Shown here: positions 1-6,769 of the stretch, piece after piece | Numbering within the stretch: position 1 is the stretch's first letter | How the letters are laid out: each line of letters begins with the position of its first letter | Source: Desulfobacteraceae bacterium | GTDB lineage: Bacteria; Desulfobacterota; DSM-4660; Desulfatiglandales; Desulfatiglandaceae | NCBI GenBank assembly: GCA_030589225.1 | Contig: JAUUWD010000028.1 | Span: 1 to 10,073 of the forward strand | Reading direction: 5' to 3' | Length of the DNA: 10,073 nucleotides | Translations under genes and position numbers: made by a program | The notes under the pieces: model-generated | What the model saw: the letters and a program-made list of their open reading frames with translations, nothing else | What the model was told of the DNA's origin: nothing | The model's database searches: none

Positions 1-13
1 ATTGGCCTATTTT

Positions 14-30
14 GGTGGGTAGTGCCCACC
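14..30. repeat. Short GC palindrome GGTGGG-N5-CCCACC
   Basis: Six-base arms at 14-19 and 25-30 enclose TAGTG. There is no T-tract, so it is not an obvious terminator. From general familiarity, similar GGTGGGCA/TGCCCACC palindromes are dispersed in many bacterial genomes. Membership of such a family here is an inference. Confidence 0.5.
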
Positions 31-60
31 CTACATTGCATAACAACTGAGATATTACAA

Positions 61-82
61 TTTCGGGGTCTAAAACCCCAAA
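61..82. repeat. Small hairpin, GGGGT / ACCCC arms
   Basis: Arms GGGGT (65-69) and ACCCC (75-79) enclose a 5-nt loop. TTT (61-63) and AAA (80-82) can extend the pairing around one mismatch. It belongs to the cluster of small palindromes at the left edge and has no clear function. Confidence 0.4.
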
Positions 83-89
83 TTACAAG

Positions 90-124
90 CATCCATTCTC
101 CGTAGCAGGCTACTGCGAAGGATG
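90..124. repeat. Imperfect palindrome, REP-like
   Basis: Outer arms CATCC (90-94) and GGATG (120-124), then TTC (96-98) with GAA (117-119), enclose an inner GTAGC-AG-GCTAC hairpin (102-113). This nested structure resembles dispersed palindromic elements. Copy number cannot be judged from one window. Confidence 0.4.
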
Positions 125-140
125 AACCATATTACAAACA

Positions 141-220
141 ATATCCAAATCTCAAATACAAATGACCAAAACAATGGTGCGTTTTGATATTGTAATTTGT
201 AATTTGATATTTGTGATTTT
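141..220. repeat. AT-rich imperfect inverted repeat (MITE-like)
   Basis: The left arm (about 141-172) and right arm (about 181-220) are imperfect reverse complements built from variants of CAAATCTCAAATACAAAT and ATTTGTAATTTGATATTTG, separated by a short spacer. No ORF is present. The element abuts the truncated 3' end of the acyl-CoA dehydrogenase relic, so it may have displaced or followed the lost end of that gene. This is an inference from position only. Confidence 0.45.
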
Positions 221-228
221 TTTAAGTA

Positions 229-720
229 TTACGCTGGGGATATCTTTAACCTGACGGCCATGTCCGCTAACTTAAACTGGATGGTTTGTAAACCGAAAAT
301 CGGCTGCCGGAACTGGGTCCGTTCCCTGGCATAGCGCAAGGCTTCATCGAGGCAGGGCTGGGCTCCGCCCACGGCCATGGCTGCATTACTTATGCGCCCG
401 GTTTCGAGCACGGCTAAGTGCTGGGTAAACATGGTTCGGATCTCCCAACATGTTGTCTTTTGGAATTCGGCAGTCCTCCAATATGACTTCAAGGGTGGCC
501 GAGGCATGCCAGGCCATTTTATCTTTTGCTCCTCTGTTCCAAACACATAGAGCTCCTGGGCCACGATACTGGTTGTCACATCCAAAAGCGCACCCAAGGT
601 AATATCGCCCCTGGATATCCCCTCTATGCAGACGTGCATACCTACCCAGTCGCCTTCGCTGCCCCCATACTCCTCCGGAAAGGGGATGCCCATCATTCCT
701 TTTCGATATTCGATATTCAA
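229..720 (-). pseudogene. Decayed acyl-CoA dehydrogenase relic
   Basis: Recognisable homology to the intact acyl-CoA dehydrogenase at 4933-6090 covers about 255-696. The first block, MMGIP to GTEEQK, matches the intact copy at 46 of 58 residues by my hand count. About 100 codons are then missing, equivalent to residues 110-208 of the intact enzyme and including the LTEP...SGSD FAD/substrate signature. The junction near base 520 shifts the frame: WHASATLEVILEDCRIP reads in another frame. A second, 2-nt deletion near 430 restores the first frame for QHLAVLETGRIS through QFKLADMA. The N-terminal ~48 residues and the C-terminal third, with the catalytic Glu and the GGYGY region, are absent. The apparent TTG start lies in a repetitive AATATCG tract. 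It cannot encode a working dehydrogenase. Confidence 0.9.
702..720. repeat. Tandem AATATCG tract
   Basis: On the minus strand this reads TTGAATATCGAATATCGAA, two copies of GAATATCG joined directly to the 5' edge of the dehydrogenase relic. Such tracts are common as dispersed intergenic repeats in environmental genomes (general recollection, not checked). Here it supplies the artificial first residues of the broken ORF. Confidence 0.4.
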
Positions 721-789
721 AAACCACTGTAATTTTCCTTAAATCAACAGTATTGCCCTGTCTGAGGAGGGGTGAGTTATTGATAAAGA

Positions 790-1557
790 TTACTTTGCCG
801 CCATTCTTATGGCGCCGTCCAGGCGGATCACTTCTCCGTTTAGCATCGGGTTTTCAATAATGTGCTGGACCAGTGCTGCGAACTCATCGGGTTCTCCTAA
901 TCTTTTTGGAAAGGGCACCATTTTGTTGAGGGCATCCTGTACATTATCAGGAAGCCCCTGGAGCATGGGAGTATTAAAGATGCCCGGCGCAATGGTCATG
1001 ATCCTTATGCCGTAATCCGCAAATTCACGGGCAATGGGAAGTGTCATTCCCGCTACTCCCGCCTTGGAAGCACTATATGCGGCCTGGCCGATCTGCCCGT
1101 CAAAGGCCGCAACAGAAGCGGTATTGATCATAACCCCTTTTTCGCCGTCCTCATTTCCCTGGTTTTTCACCATTTGCTCGGCAGAGAGCCTGACCACATT
1201 CATAGTGCCCATCAAGTTGATCTGCACAACCTTATTGAAATGGTCCATGGCCATGGGACCTTCCTTACCTAAGACCTTGGCCGGGATTCCCACCCCCGCA
1301 CAATTGACGGCAATGTGAATCGCGCCAAAGGTTTCAATGGTTTTGTCTATTGCAGCCTGGACGTTTGCTTCATCCGTGATATCGGTCATGTAAAAAATTA
1401 CAGGATCTCCCAATTCCGATGCAACTTTTTCTCCCCTGTCTTGGGCAAAATCAAATATCGAGACTTTCCCGCCCCTGTTCACCAGGTTGCGAACGCATGC
1501 CTCACCCAGACCCGAAGCTCCTCCTGTTACAACTGCAACCGAATCTTTAATTTCCAT
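790..1557 (-). CDS. SDR 3-hydroxyacyl-CoA dehydrogenase, HSD10 type
   Basis: This 255-residue short-chain dehydrogenase probably oxidises a 3-hydroxyacyl-CoA (or 2-methyl-3-hydroxyacyl-CoA) to the 3-oxoacyl-CoA with NAD+ in the cytoplasm. The Rossmann motif TGGASGLG spans residues 11-18. An acidic Asp36 at the end of strand 2 favours NAD over NADP. NCAG is at 85-88, Asn114, Ser148, Tyr161 and Lys165 form the catalytic tetrad (YSASK), and PG is at 191-192. The C-terminus (LNGEVIRLDGAIRM) is typical of the type-2/HSD10 group and appears complete. The ATG is preceded by GGAGGT with a 6-nt gap. It is the last intact gene of the minus-strand block, 72 bp after the DUF1573 gene. The exact substrate cannot be read from sequence. 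Confidence 0.9.
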   Translation of the reverse strand: MEIKDSVAVVTGGASGLGEACVRNLVNRGGKVSIFDFAQDRGEKVASELGDPVIFYMTDITDEANVQAAIDKTIETFGAIHIAVNCAGVGIPAKVLGKEGPMAMDHFNKVVQINLMGTMNVVRLSAEQMVKNQGNEDGEKGVMINTASVAAFDGQIGQAAYSASKAGVAGMTLPIAREFADYGIRIMTIAPGIFNTPMLQGLPDNVQDALNKMVPFPKRLGEPDEFAALVQHIIENPMLNGEVIRLDGAIRMAAK

Positions 1558-1629
1558 AAATTGACCTCCGTCAGTAATTTCCGGTTATGTATTTGCATAT
1601 AATTCGCAGCCTAACGGTCTGAGCGTTCC

Positions 1630-2340
1630 TTACTTTTCGGACACATGGCCATTGATAATTATGACCAGTTCAGGCTTTAGGGGATTATCCGTTCGGACAT
1701 ACAGGTGACCTGTATAATCACCTGTTGTTTTGGAAATATCTACTACTTCCAATTTGTAAACATATCCAGACTTGACCTCCTTTAGAGTCCACCGGACATG
1801 ATCCTTCAAAACGCTTTTTATGCAATTGATATTTAAAGGTTTATCATGATTATTAATAATTTCAAGATGCTCGCTGGGTACCCGTCCCTTAACACCCCAC
1901 AAGGAGAGATAGCCGCCCGGTTTAAGCGAGATATGAGGTTTGACTTTACCTGTCAGGTAGAGGGCTACACTTCTTTTCTCCAGGTCATCGGACCACACAA
2001 TGGCTTTTTTTTCAAACTCACCCCTTACACTGCTGCTATCTATTGATAATGTTATGTTCCCTTTCCCGCCGGGAGGGATGACCCTGTCATACCGGGCCAC
2101 AAAGCAGCCTCAGGAGTGGGTCACCTTTTTTATGTTCAGCGTGGCCGTTCCTTTATTGGAAACCACAAAAGTATGTGTCAATTCAGTACCTTCAAAAACA
2201 ATTGGAAAGGTATGGGAAGTCTGCCTGAAGTGGATTATTGGACCAACTTCAGGCGGTGCCGAATATGACAGGCTGCCATAAACAAAGATGGCAATCATGC
2301 AGAATAGAACCACGGAAGTTCTTAAAAAATCACTCTTCAT
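1630..2340 (-). CDS. Exported DUF1573 protein, candidate selenoprotein (in-frame TGA)
   Basis: This 236-residue protein is read through one TGA at 2110-2112 (residue 77). Start: ATG at 2340, preceded by GGAGG with a 5-nt gap; an in-frame ATG at 2355 lacks a ribosome site. Residues 1 to about 27 form a signal peptide with a hydrophobic core and likely cleavage near SYSA, so the mature protein should be periplasmic. Residues ~35-120 match DUF1573, an Ig-like domain: HTFP-VFEG-EL, then F-V-NKGTA-L-IKKV. The next residues are HS-TGA-GCFVARYD-IPPGGKGNITL. Family members carry SCGC here (recalled), so the TGA sits at the first Cys. The second half is a further beta-rich repeat (SLKPGGYLSLWGVKG, LEIINNHDKPL, VRTDNPLKPELVI). 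The frame is continuous on both sides, and a SECIS-like hairpin follows. A recent nonsense mutation is the alternative. The cellular role of DUF1573 proteins is unknown to me. Confidence 0.75.
2076..2093 (-). promoter_or_regulatory. Candidate bacterial SECIS element
   Basis: The RNA GGUAUGACAGGGUCAUCC folds as GG-(bulged U)-AUGAC, loop AGG, GUCAU-CC: seven pairs, one bulged U and a 3-nt loop with G at its second position. The loop starts 24 nt after the UGA at 2110-2112, within the 16-37 nt range usually allowed for bacterial SECIS elements. The E. coli fdhF SECIS (GGUUGCAGGUCUGCACC) has the same plan, with paired GG, a bulged U and a small G-rich loop, about 5 nt closer to its UGA. An alternative pairing of GGCCC with GGGUC in the same region is weaker. 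Confidence 0.55.
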
Positions 2341-2385
2341 AGGCTCCTCCCTCATAGGTGATCACAGGGTATAAAAATCTTGGCT

Positions 2386-2391
2386 ATTATA
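2386..2391 (-). promoter_or_regulatory. Possible -10 box before the DUF1573 gene
   Basis: A perfect TATAAT on the minus strand lies 45 bp upstream of the ATG at 2340. The only -35-like hexamer, TTGATA at 2413-2418, is 21 bp away, which is too far for a standard sigma-70 promoter. The gene may therefore also be read through from the mutase genes. Confidence 0.3.
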
Positions 2392-2420
2392 AAGGGTCTG
2401 ATCGGGTTTTAATATCAAAT

Positions 2421-2807
2421 CTAACGCAATCCTGATAAAAAGCTTATTATTTTTTTTAGAGGTGTCCCTGGGCCGAAGATCTCTGCTATGCCCGCTTCCT
2501 TGAGCTTGGGGACATCATCCGGAGGTATGGTGCCACCGAGAACCACGATCGTTTGCTCCATCCCCCTTTCTCTGAGGTGTCTGACAACCTCGGGTGCGAG
2601 TATCATGTGGTTCCCTGAAAGGGTGCTCAATCCTACTACATCAGCATACTCTTGAACAGCCGTTTCAGCAATATTTTCAGGCATTTGATTCCCTACATAA
2701 ATAACTTCCATACCGGCATCGCGTAGCGCGCGTGCCACAACAATACTGCCTCTCCAATGGGCGTCCATACCAAGACGAGCAATTACCACCCTTATATCTT
2801 TTTTCAT
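2421..2807 (-). CDS. B12-binding small subunit of acyl-CoA mutase
   Basis: This 128-residue stand-alone cobalamin-binding domain is the usual partner of a separate mutase large subunit, as in isobutyryl-CoA and 2-hydroxyisobutyryl-CoA mutases. The Co-ligating motif is D15-A-H17-W-R-G20, with His17 as lower axial ligand; S61-T-L63 and G91-G92 are the other canonical B12-contact motifs, and IFGPGTP closes the domain. Compared with DGHDRG of methylmalonyl-CoA mutase, Gly is Ala and the Asp after His is Trp, while the Lys that precedes (A-K-M-G) is Arg (A-R-L-G). An in-frame TTG at 2846 would add 13 residues but lacks a ribosome site. AAGGAG lies about 12 nt before the ATG at 2807, which is somewhat long. 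The gene follows the large subunit by 96 bp on the same strand, so the two are likely co-transcribed. Confidence 0.88.
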   Translation of the reverse strand: MKKDIRVVIARLGMDAHWRGSIVVARALRDAGMEVIYVGNQMPENIAETAVQEYADVVGLSTLSGNHMILAPEVVRHLRERGMEQTIVVLGGTIPPDDVPKLKEAGIAEIFGPGTPLKKIISFLSGLR

Positions 2808-2903
2808 AATCGAACCCGACTCCTTAACTTCTCGAAACTTGTACAACTCGTTGATATAACAAGTTTTTTTATGCTAAAGGTATGAAGTAAGAATGGAACT
2901 CCG

Positions 2904-4595
2904 TCAAAAAAGAGGCATGTTCCATGTCCCGTAACAGCCCTTAATGGTACGTGATATTTCTCCTTCAGTCACATAAGCCTTAACAGACTCTACAATGACC
3001 TCCATCAGGTTCCCGTTTTCATCACAGCAACGACTTATCTCATCTAAGGCATGCTGTGCCCGGAATGGGTCTCGCTCTTTCTTGATCTTTTTGATCCTCT
3101 CTTCCTGTATTCTAAGCGTTTCAGGAACCTGAAAAAGATCCATGGGTAATTTTTCATCCTCTTCCCTGTAACAATTTACGCCCACAACCGGCATTTTCCC
3201 GGACTCAATGGCTTGCTGGTAATTATATGCGGAATCGGATATCTCTCTATGTATCCAGCCAGTTTCCACCGCCTTGACAATACCCCCCATTTGATCGATC
3301 TTTTCCAGCAGAGTGACTATCATCTCCTCCAACTGGCCGGTCAAAGACTCTATAAAATAGGAACCCCCCAAAGGATCTACCGTATTGGTCACTCCGGTTT
3401 CCAACTGTAAAATCTGGTTAATTCTCAGGGCCGTCAGGGCAGAAAGCTCCGTTGGGGTACAAAGCGCCTCGTCATAGCCGTCTATGTGTACAGACTGCGC
3501 TCCACCCAAAACAGCCGAGAGTCCATGATATGCCGACCGGGCAATATTGTTCAGTGGTTGTTGTGCAGTCAGGGCAACACCCGCTGTCTGAACATGGAAC
3601 CTGAAAGCCAGAGAGCGTGGGTTCTTTGCTCCGAAACGATCCTTCATTATTCGGCACCATATCCGCCTGGCAGCACGGTACTTAGCGATTTCCTCAAAAA
3701 AATCATTGTGTGCGGATAGAAAAAAACTGAGGCGGGGAGCAAAACTGTCTACATGGGACCCACGACGGATAAGTTCCTCCGAACAGGCAATGGCGTTTGC
3801 AATGACAAATGCTATTTCCTGAATTGCGGTACAACCGGACTCACGATAATTATACCCGGAGAAACTTACAGGGTTCCAGTATGGGACATGCTGTGTGCAA
3901 TATTCAATAGCGTCACAGCTCAATTTAAAAGAAAACCGCGGGGGCAAAACCTCGGGGGCAACAGTTATAGCCGTCTCCATTAAGAAATCGTTTTGACTCG
4001 TTCCTGTCAATCTGTTTAGCTGGACTCCCCTGTCCTGGGCATTTGCGAAGTACATGGATTGAACCGTGATGTTGCAAATAGGTTGGCAGGTTACCAGGGA
4101 ACTGCTGATCTTTTCAATCGGTATACCGTCGAACAGGATACGCATATCTTCCAGGGTATCTATGGCGACACCCCCGCGACCCGCATCAGCACGGGCAATG
4201 GGATCCGTGGAATCGTATCCTCGAAGGGTTGGATAGTCAAAAACCCCGTTTATCCCGGTGGCCCCCTCTTTGAGAAGGAGCCGGTATCTCCTGTTGGTCT
4301 CCTCTGGCGGTCCGAAGCCGGCCAGTTGCCTTAGCGTCCAGCCACGTTCACGATACATGGTGGGGTGGATGCCTCGAACAAAAGGTTCTTCGCCAGGGAA
4401 GCCCATATCCTGAAGGTAGTCTATTCCGGAGATGTCCTCCGGCGTGTATAAAGATTTAATGGGTAATCCAGAAAAGGTCCTGAAGGGCTCCTGCCGCTCT
4501 TTTTCAGTATTATAGACTTCCTTTCCCCATTTTTCCATTTTTTGTCTTATTTCTTTAATGGAATCAGCAGCATATAGTTCTTTCCTTTTTGTCAT
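2904..4595 (-). CDS. B12-dependent acyl-CoA mutase large subunit, divergent
   Basis: This 563-residue protein is the acyl-CoA-binding TIM-barrel half of a coenzyme-B12 carbon-skeleton mutase, without its own B12 domain. Family hallmarks: [22 protein letters not shown] near residue 75-95 (with the Tyr equivalent to Tyr89 of Propionibacterium methylmalonyl-CoA mutase), [64 protein letters not shown] and the C-terminal tail. Against methylmalonyl-CoA mutase recalled from memory, the segment around Arg207 (carboxylate binding) reads AITVAPE with no Arg, the catalytic His244 of SGYH is Asn in SGYN (about residue 249), and HTNSYDEA is HIDGYDEA. It therefore probably rearranges another acyl-CoA. ATG at 4595 is chosen because GGAG lies 10 nt upstream; an in-frame ATG at 4622 has no ribosome site. 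A separate promoter lies upstream. Confidence 0.9.
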   Translation of the reverse strand: [563 protein letters not shown]

Positions 4596-4638
4596 TTCAA
4601 AATTTCTCCATTTTTTCAGCATTATTACAATAGCTTTT

Positions 4639-4695
4639 TCAATAACTCAACAAATAAGGATACGTACTCCTGGATTCAACATCTTTTTTAGCCAC
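4639..4695 (-). CDS. Possible 18-residue leader ORF before the mutase
   Basis: GTG at 4695 is preceded by AAGGAG with a 6-nt gap and opens MAKKDVESRSTYPYLLSY followed by TGA. It ends 43 bp before the mutase ATG and lies downstream of the candidate promoter at 4781-4809. The ribosome site is better than that of the mutase itself. It could be a leader peptide, the relic of an earlier gene start, or chance. Confidence 0.25.
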   Translation of the reverse strand: MAKKDVESRSTYPYLLSY

Positions 4696-4780
4696 CCTGT
4701 TCTCCTTCTTAACAGATAAAAAACACTTTTTTATTTACAACGAAACAGTCTTTAAAATATAAATTCTCATTATTAAATAA

Positions 4781-4809
4781 ATATTACTTAGCGACTAAAT
4801 TCTATTCAA
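4781..4809 (-). promoter_or_regulatory. Candidate promoter for the mutase genes
   Basis: On the minus strand TTGAAT (4809-4804) and TAATAT (4786-4781) are separated by 17 bp, close to the sigma-70 consensus and spacing. It lies about 185 bp upstream of the mutase ATG, inside the AT-rich gap 4640-4932. Apart from this promoter and the small ORF at 4639-4695, that gap shows no gene, hairpin terminator or riboswitch that I recognise. Confidence 0.45.
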
Positions 4810-4932
4810 CTATCTGAAACATTTTAATATTATGGGCAACGTATAAACACCTGCTCATTTCATAACCTGTAATCAGTCAATTACTTTCGCCCCATTCTCA
4901 CCATATCCACAACGGACAATAAACAGCGGCCT

Positions 4933-6090
4933 TTACTCGAGACCAAGCTCCCTCGACAAAATGATCCGCATAATCTCAGAGGTACCCTCAACGATCTGGA
5001 GGACTTTCGCCGCCTTGTAATACCGGGAAACCGGATACTCGGCCATGTAACCGTACCCGCCGTGGATTTGAACGGCATCCGAAGCCGCTCTTTCGACCAT
5101 CTCCGAGGCGTAGAGCTTGGCCACCGTCGCCTCAAAGTTATGCTTTTTCCCTCGGTCCTTCAACCATGCGGCCTTGAGATACTGGTTTCTTGCCAGTTCC
5201 ACCGAGGCGGCCATATCGGCCAGCTTGAACTGGATGCTCTGAAACCGCCCGATGACGTGACCGAACTGCTCCCTTTGTTTGGCGTACTTCAGGGATTCGT
5301 CAAGACAGGCCTGGGCCAGACCCACGGACATGGCGGCAATGCTGATTCGGCCGGTCTGGAGGACCGCGAGGTGCTGGGCAAACCCTTTTTCAGTATCCCC
5401 CAAGAGGTTGTCCTGTGGGATCCTGCAATCCTCAAAGATCACCTCGTGGGTTGCGGAACCATGCCATCCGATTTTCTCATATCGCTTCCCGAGTGAAAAA
5501 CCAGGGACGTCTTTGGGCACGATGAAGGTGGAGATTCGTCCGCGTCCCCTCGCACTCGGATCTTTCTTTGTCACGGCCGTGATGATGATGAGACTGGCAT
5601 TGTCCAGGCCGATGTTTGTGATGAACTGTTTTGTCCCGTTGATCACCCATTCATCACCGTCCAGGACGGCCGTGGTCCTGATGGATCCGGCGTCCGATCC
5701 CGAGTTCGGTTCCGTCAGGCCGAATGCCCCGATTTTCTCTCCCTTTGCAATGGGAACAAGCCACCTTTTTTTCTGATCTTCCGTGCCGAAGATCTCCAGT
5801 TCCTGGGCCACAACACTGGTCGTCACGTCCAGCAGGGCCCCCAGTGCCGGATCCCCACGGCTGATTTCTTCAATACAGAGGTGCATACCGACCCAGTCTC
5901 CGCCGCTGCCGCCGTATGCCTCTGAAATGGGAATGCCCATCATCCCCAATTCCGCCATCTGGGCCATGATATCATAGGGATAATCTCCGGTTCTTTCCAT
6001 CTCTTCGGCTCTGGGAGCAATCACCTCCTGAGCGAACGCCCGGCACATGTCGCGAATCATTTCATGCTCTTCTGTCAGTTGGAAATCCAA
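4933..6090 (-). CDS. Acyl-CoA dehydrogenase, short-chain/butyryl type
   Basis: A 385-residue FAD enzyme that introduces the 2,3 double bond into an acyl-CoA and passes electrons to ETF; cytoplasmic. The all-alpha N-domain (TEEHEMIRDMCRAFA) is followed by the first family signature GAFGLTEPNSGSDAGS at 121-136, the beta-domain segment WHGSATHEVIFEDCRIP at 209-225, and the C-terminal domain with QIHGGYGYMAEYP at 341-353. Glu368 in VEGTSEI is the catalytic base at the position used by short-chain and butyryl-CoA dehydrogenases. The length is normal. In the second signature the usual Asp of RYYRDAK is Ala (RYYKAAK). The start codon is TTG at 6090, with GGAGGT four bases upstream; no better start is near. 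It follows the TetR gene by 49 bp on the same strand, suggesting one transcript. A partial paralogue survives at 229-720. The chain-length range cannot be told. Confidence 0.93.
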   Translation of the reverse strand: MDFQLTEEHEMIRDMCRAFAQEVIAPRAEEMERTGDYPYDIMAQMAELGMMGIPISEAYGGSGGDWVGMHLCIEEISRGDPALGALLDVTTSVVAQELEIFGTEDQKKRWLVPIAKGEKIGAFGLTEPNSGSDAGSIRTTAVLDGDEWVINGTKQFITNIGLDNASLIIITAVTKKDPSARGRGRISTFIVPKDVPGFSLGKRYEKIGWHGSATHEVIFEDCRIPQDNLLGDTEKGFAQHLAVLQTGRISIAAMSVGLAQACLDESLKYAKQREQFGHVIGRFQSIQFKLADMAASVELARNQYLKAAWLKDRGKKHNFEATVAKLYASEMVERAASDAVQIHGGYGYMAEYPVSRYYKAAKVLQIVEGTSEIMRIILSRELGLE

Positions 6091-6139
6091 TATAACCTCC
6101 CATCTTTTCCTTTTATCACTGCGTTTTCACGAATATTTA

Positions 6140-6769
6140 TTATTTTTTTACGCCCAAAATAATGATTTCAAAGGCGAGATCGAGTGTCTCCCTAATGTAA
6201 TTCTTTTCAGGATCCAGAGCGTTTTTACTCTCTTCCCAGATGACGATACCTGAAAATACGCTCCAAACAATATCTGCAATGGCAATGGGATTTCTTTGTG
6301 TAAAAGTTCCTTGATGAATCCCGTATTCAAATATACTCGCGATGGTCCTGAGAGCCCTGCGAGAAAACCGCCGTATCTCCGTTGCCAAATCTTCTGATAA
6401 TTCCTTGAAGAGGTTGCTTGTCTGAAAATTAAACACGTTTAAGAGTAATATGGGATCATGTTCATATATGCTGTATAGCACCCCCTTTAATGCCTCAAGC
6501 CTTTTTTGAGGGTCTCGCTCTTCGCTCTTATTGATCTGCTCCAACCTTTCGAGCAAAAGCCCCAAATCCCTGACGCTAAGCGAGCCGTACAGCTCTTCCT
6601 TGTTCTTAAAATAGAGATAGATCGTTCCAGGGCTCAATTCGGATTCCTTGGCAATCTCCTCCATGGCAGTCGCTGAAAAACCCTTGGAGTTGAAGAGCCT
6701 ATTTGCCGCATCCATAATGAGGCGGCGCCGCTCACTCTTTTCCCGTTCCCTTCTGTCAGCTATACCCAT
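6140..6769 (-). CDS. TetR/AcrR family transcriptional regulator
   Basis: This 209-residue regulator has a basic N-terminus (DRREREKSERRR) and the canonical TetR helix-turn-helix at residues ~34-54: TAMEEIAKESELSPGTIYLYF followed by KNKEELY. The rest is an all-helical ligand domain of normal length with no strong sequence match. The gene is divergent to the 4-hydroxybutyryl-CoA dehydratase-like gene and 49 bp upstream of the acyl-CoA dehydrogenase. A local repressor relieved by an acyl-CoA, as for FadR-type TetR proteins, is the likely role (inference). Matching palindromes lie in the divergent region and before the carboxyltransferase gene. The ATG at 6769 has only a weak ribosome site. Confidence 0.9.
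   Translation of the reverse strand: MGIADRREREKSERRRLIMDAANRLFNSKGFSATAMEEIAKESELSPGTIYLYFKNKEELYGSLSVRDLGLLLERLEQINKSEERDPQKRLEALKGVLYSIYEHDPILLLNVFNFQTSNLFKELSEDLATEIRRFSRRALRTIASIFEYGIHQGTFTQRNPIAIADIVWSVFSGIVIWEESKNALDPEKNYIRETLDLAFEIIILGVKK

Noticed and set aside
1630..2100. A separate 156-residue protein starting at GTG 2100
   Set aside because: It lacks a ribosome site and begins in the middle of the DUF1573 domain. The frame is continuous with the upstream half apart from one TGA, so one gene is the better reading.
4623..4932. Cobalamin riboswitch ahead of the mutase
   Set aside because: No B12-box-like sequence or suitable helices were found in the AT-rich gap. Mutase genes are also not usual riboswitch targets.
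5062..5776. Overlapping plus-strand ORFs of 144 and 165 residues opposite the acyl-CoA dehydrogenase
   Set aside because: They are antisense shadows of a well-conserved gene, with no ribosome site or recognisable domain.
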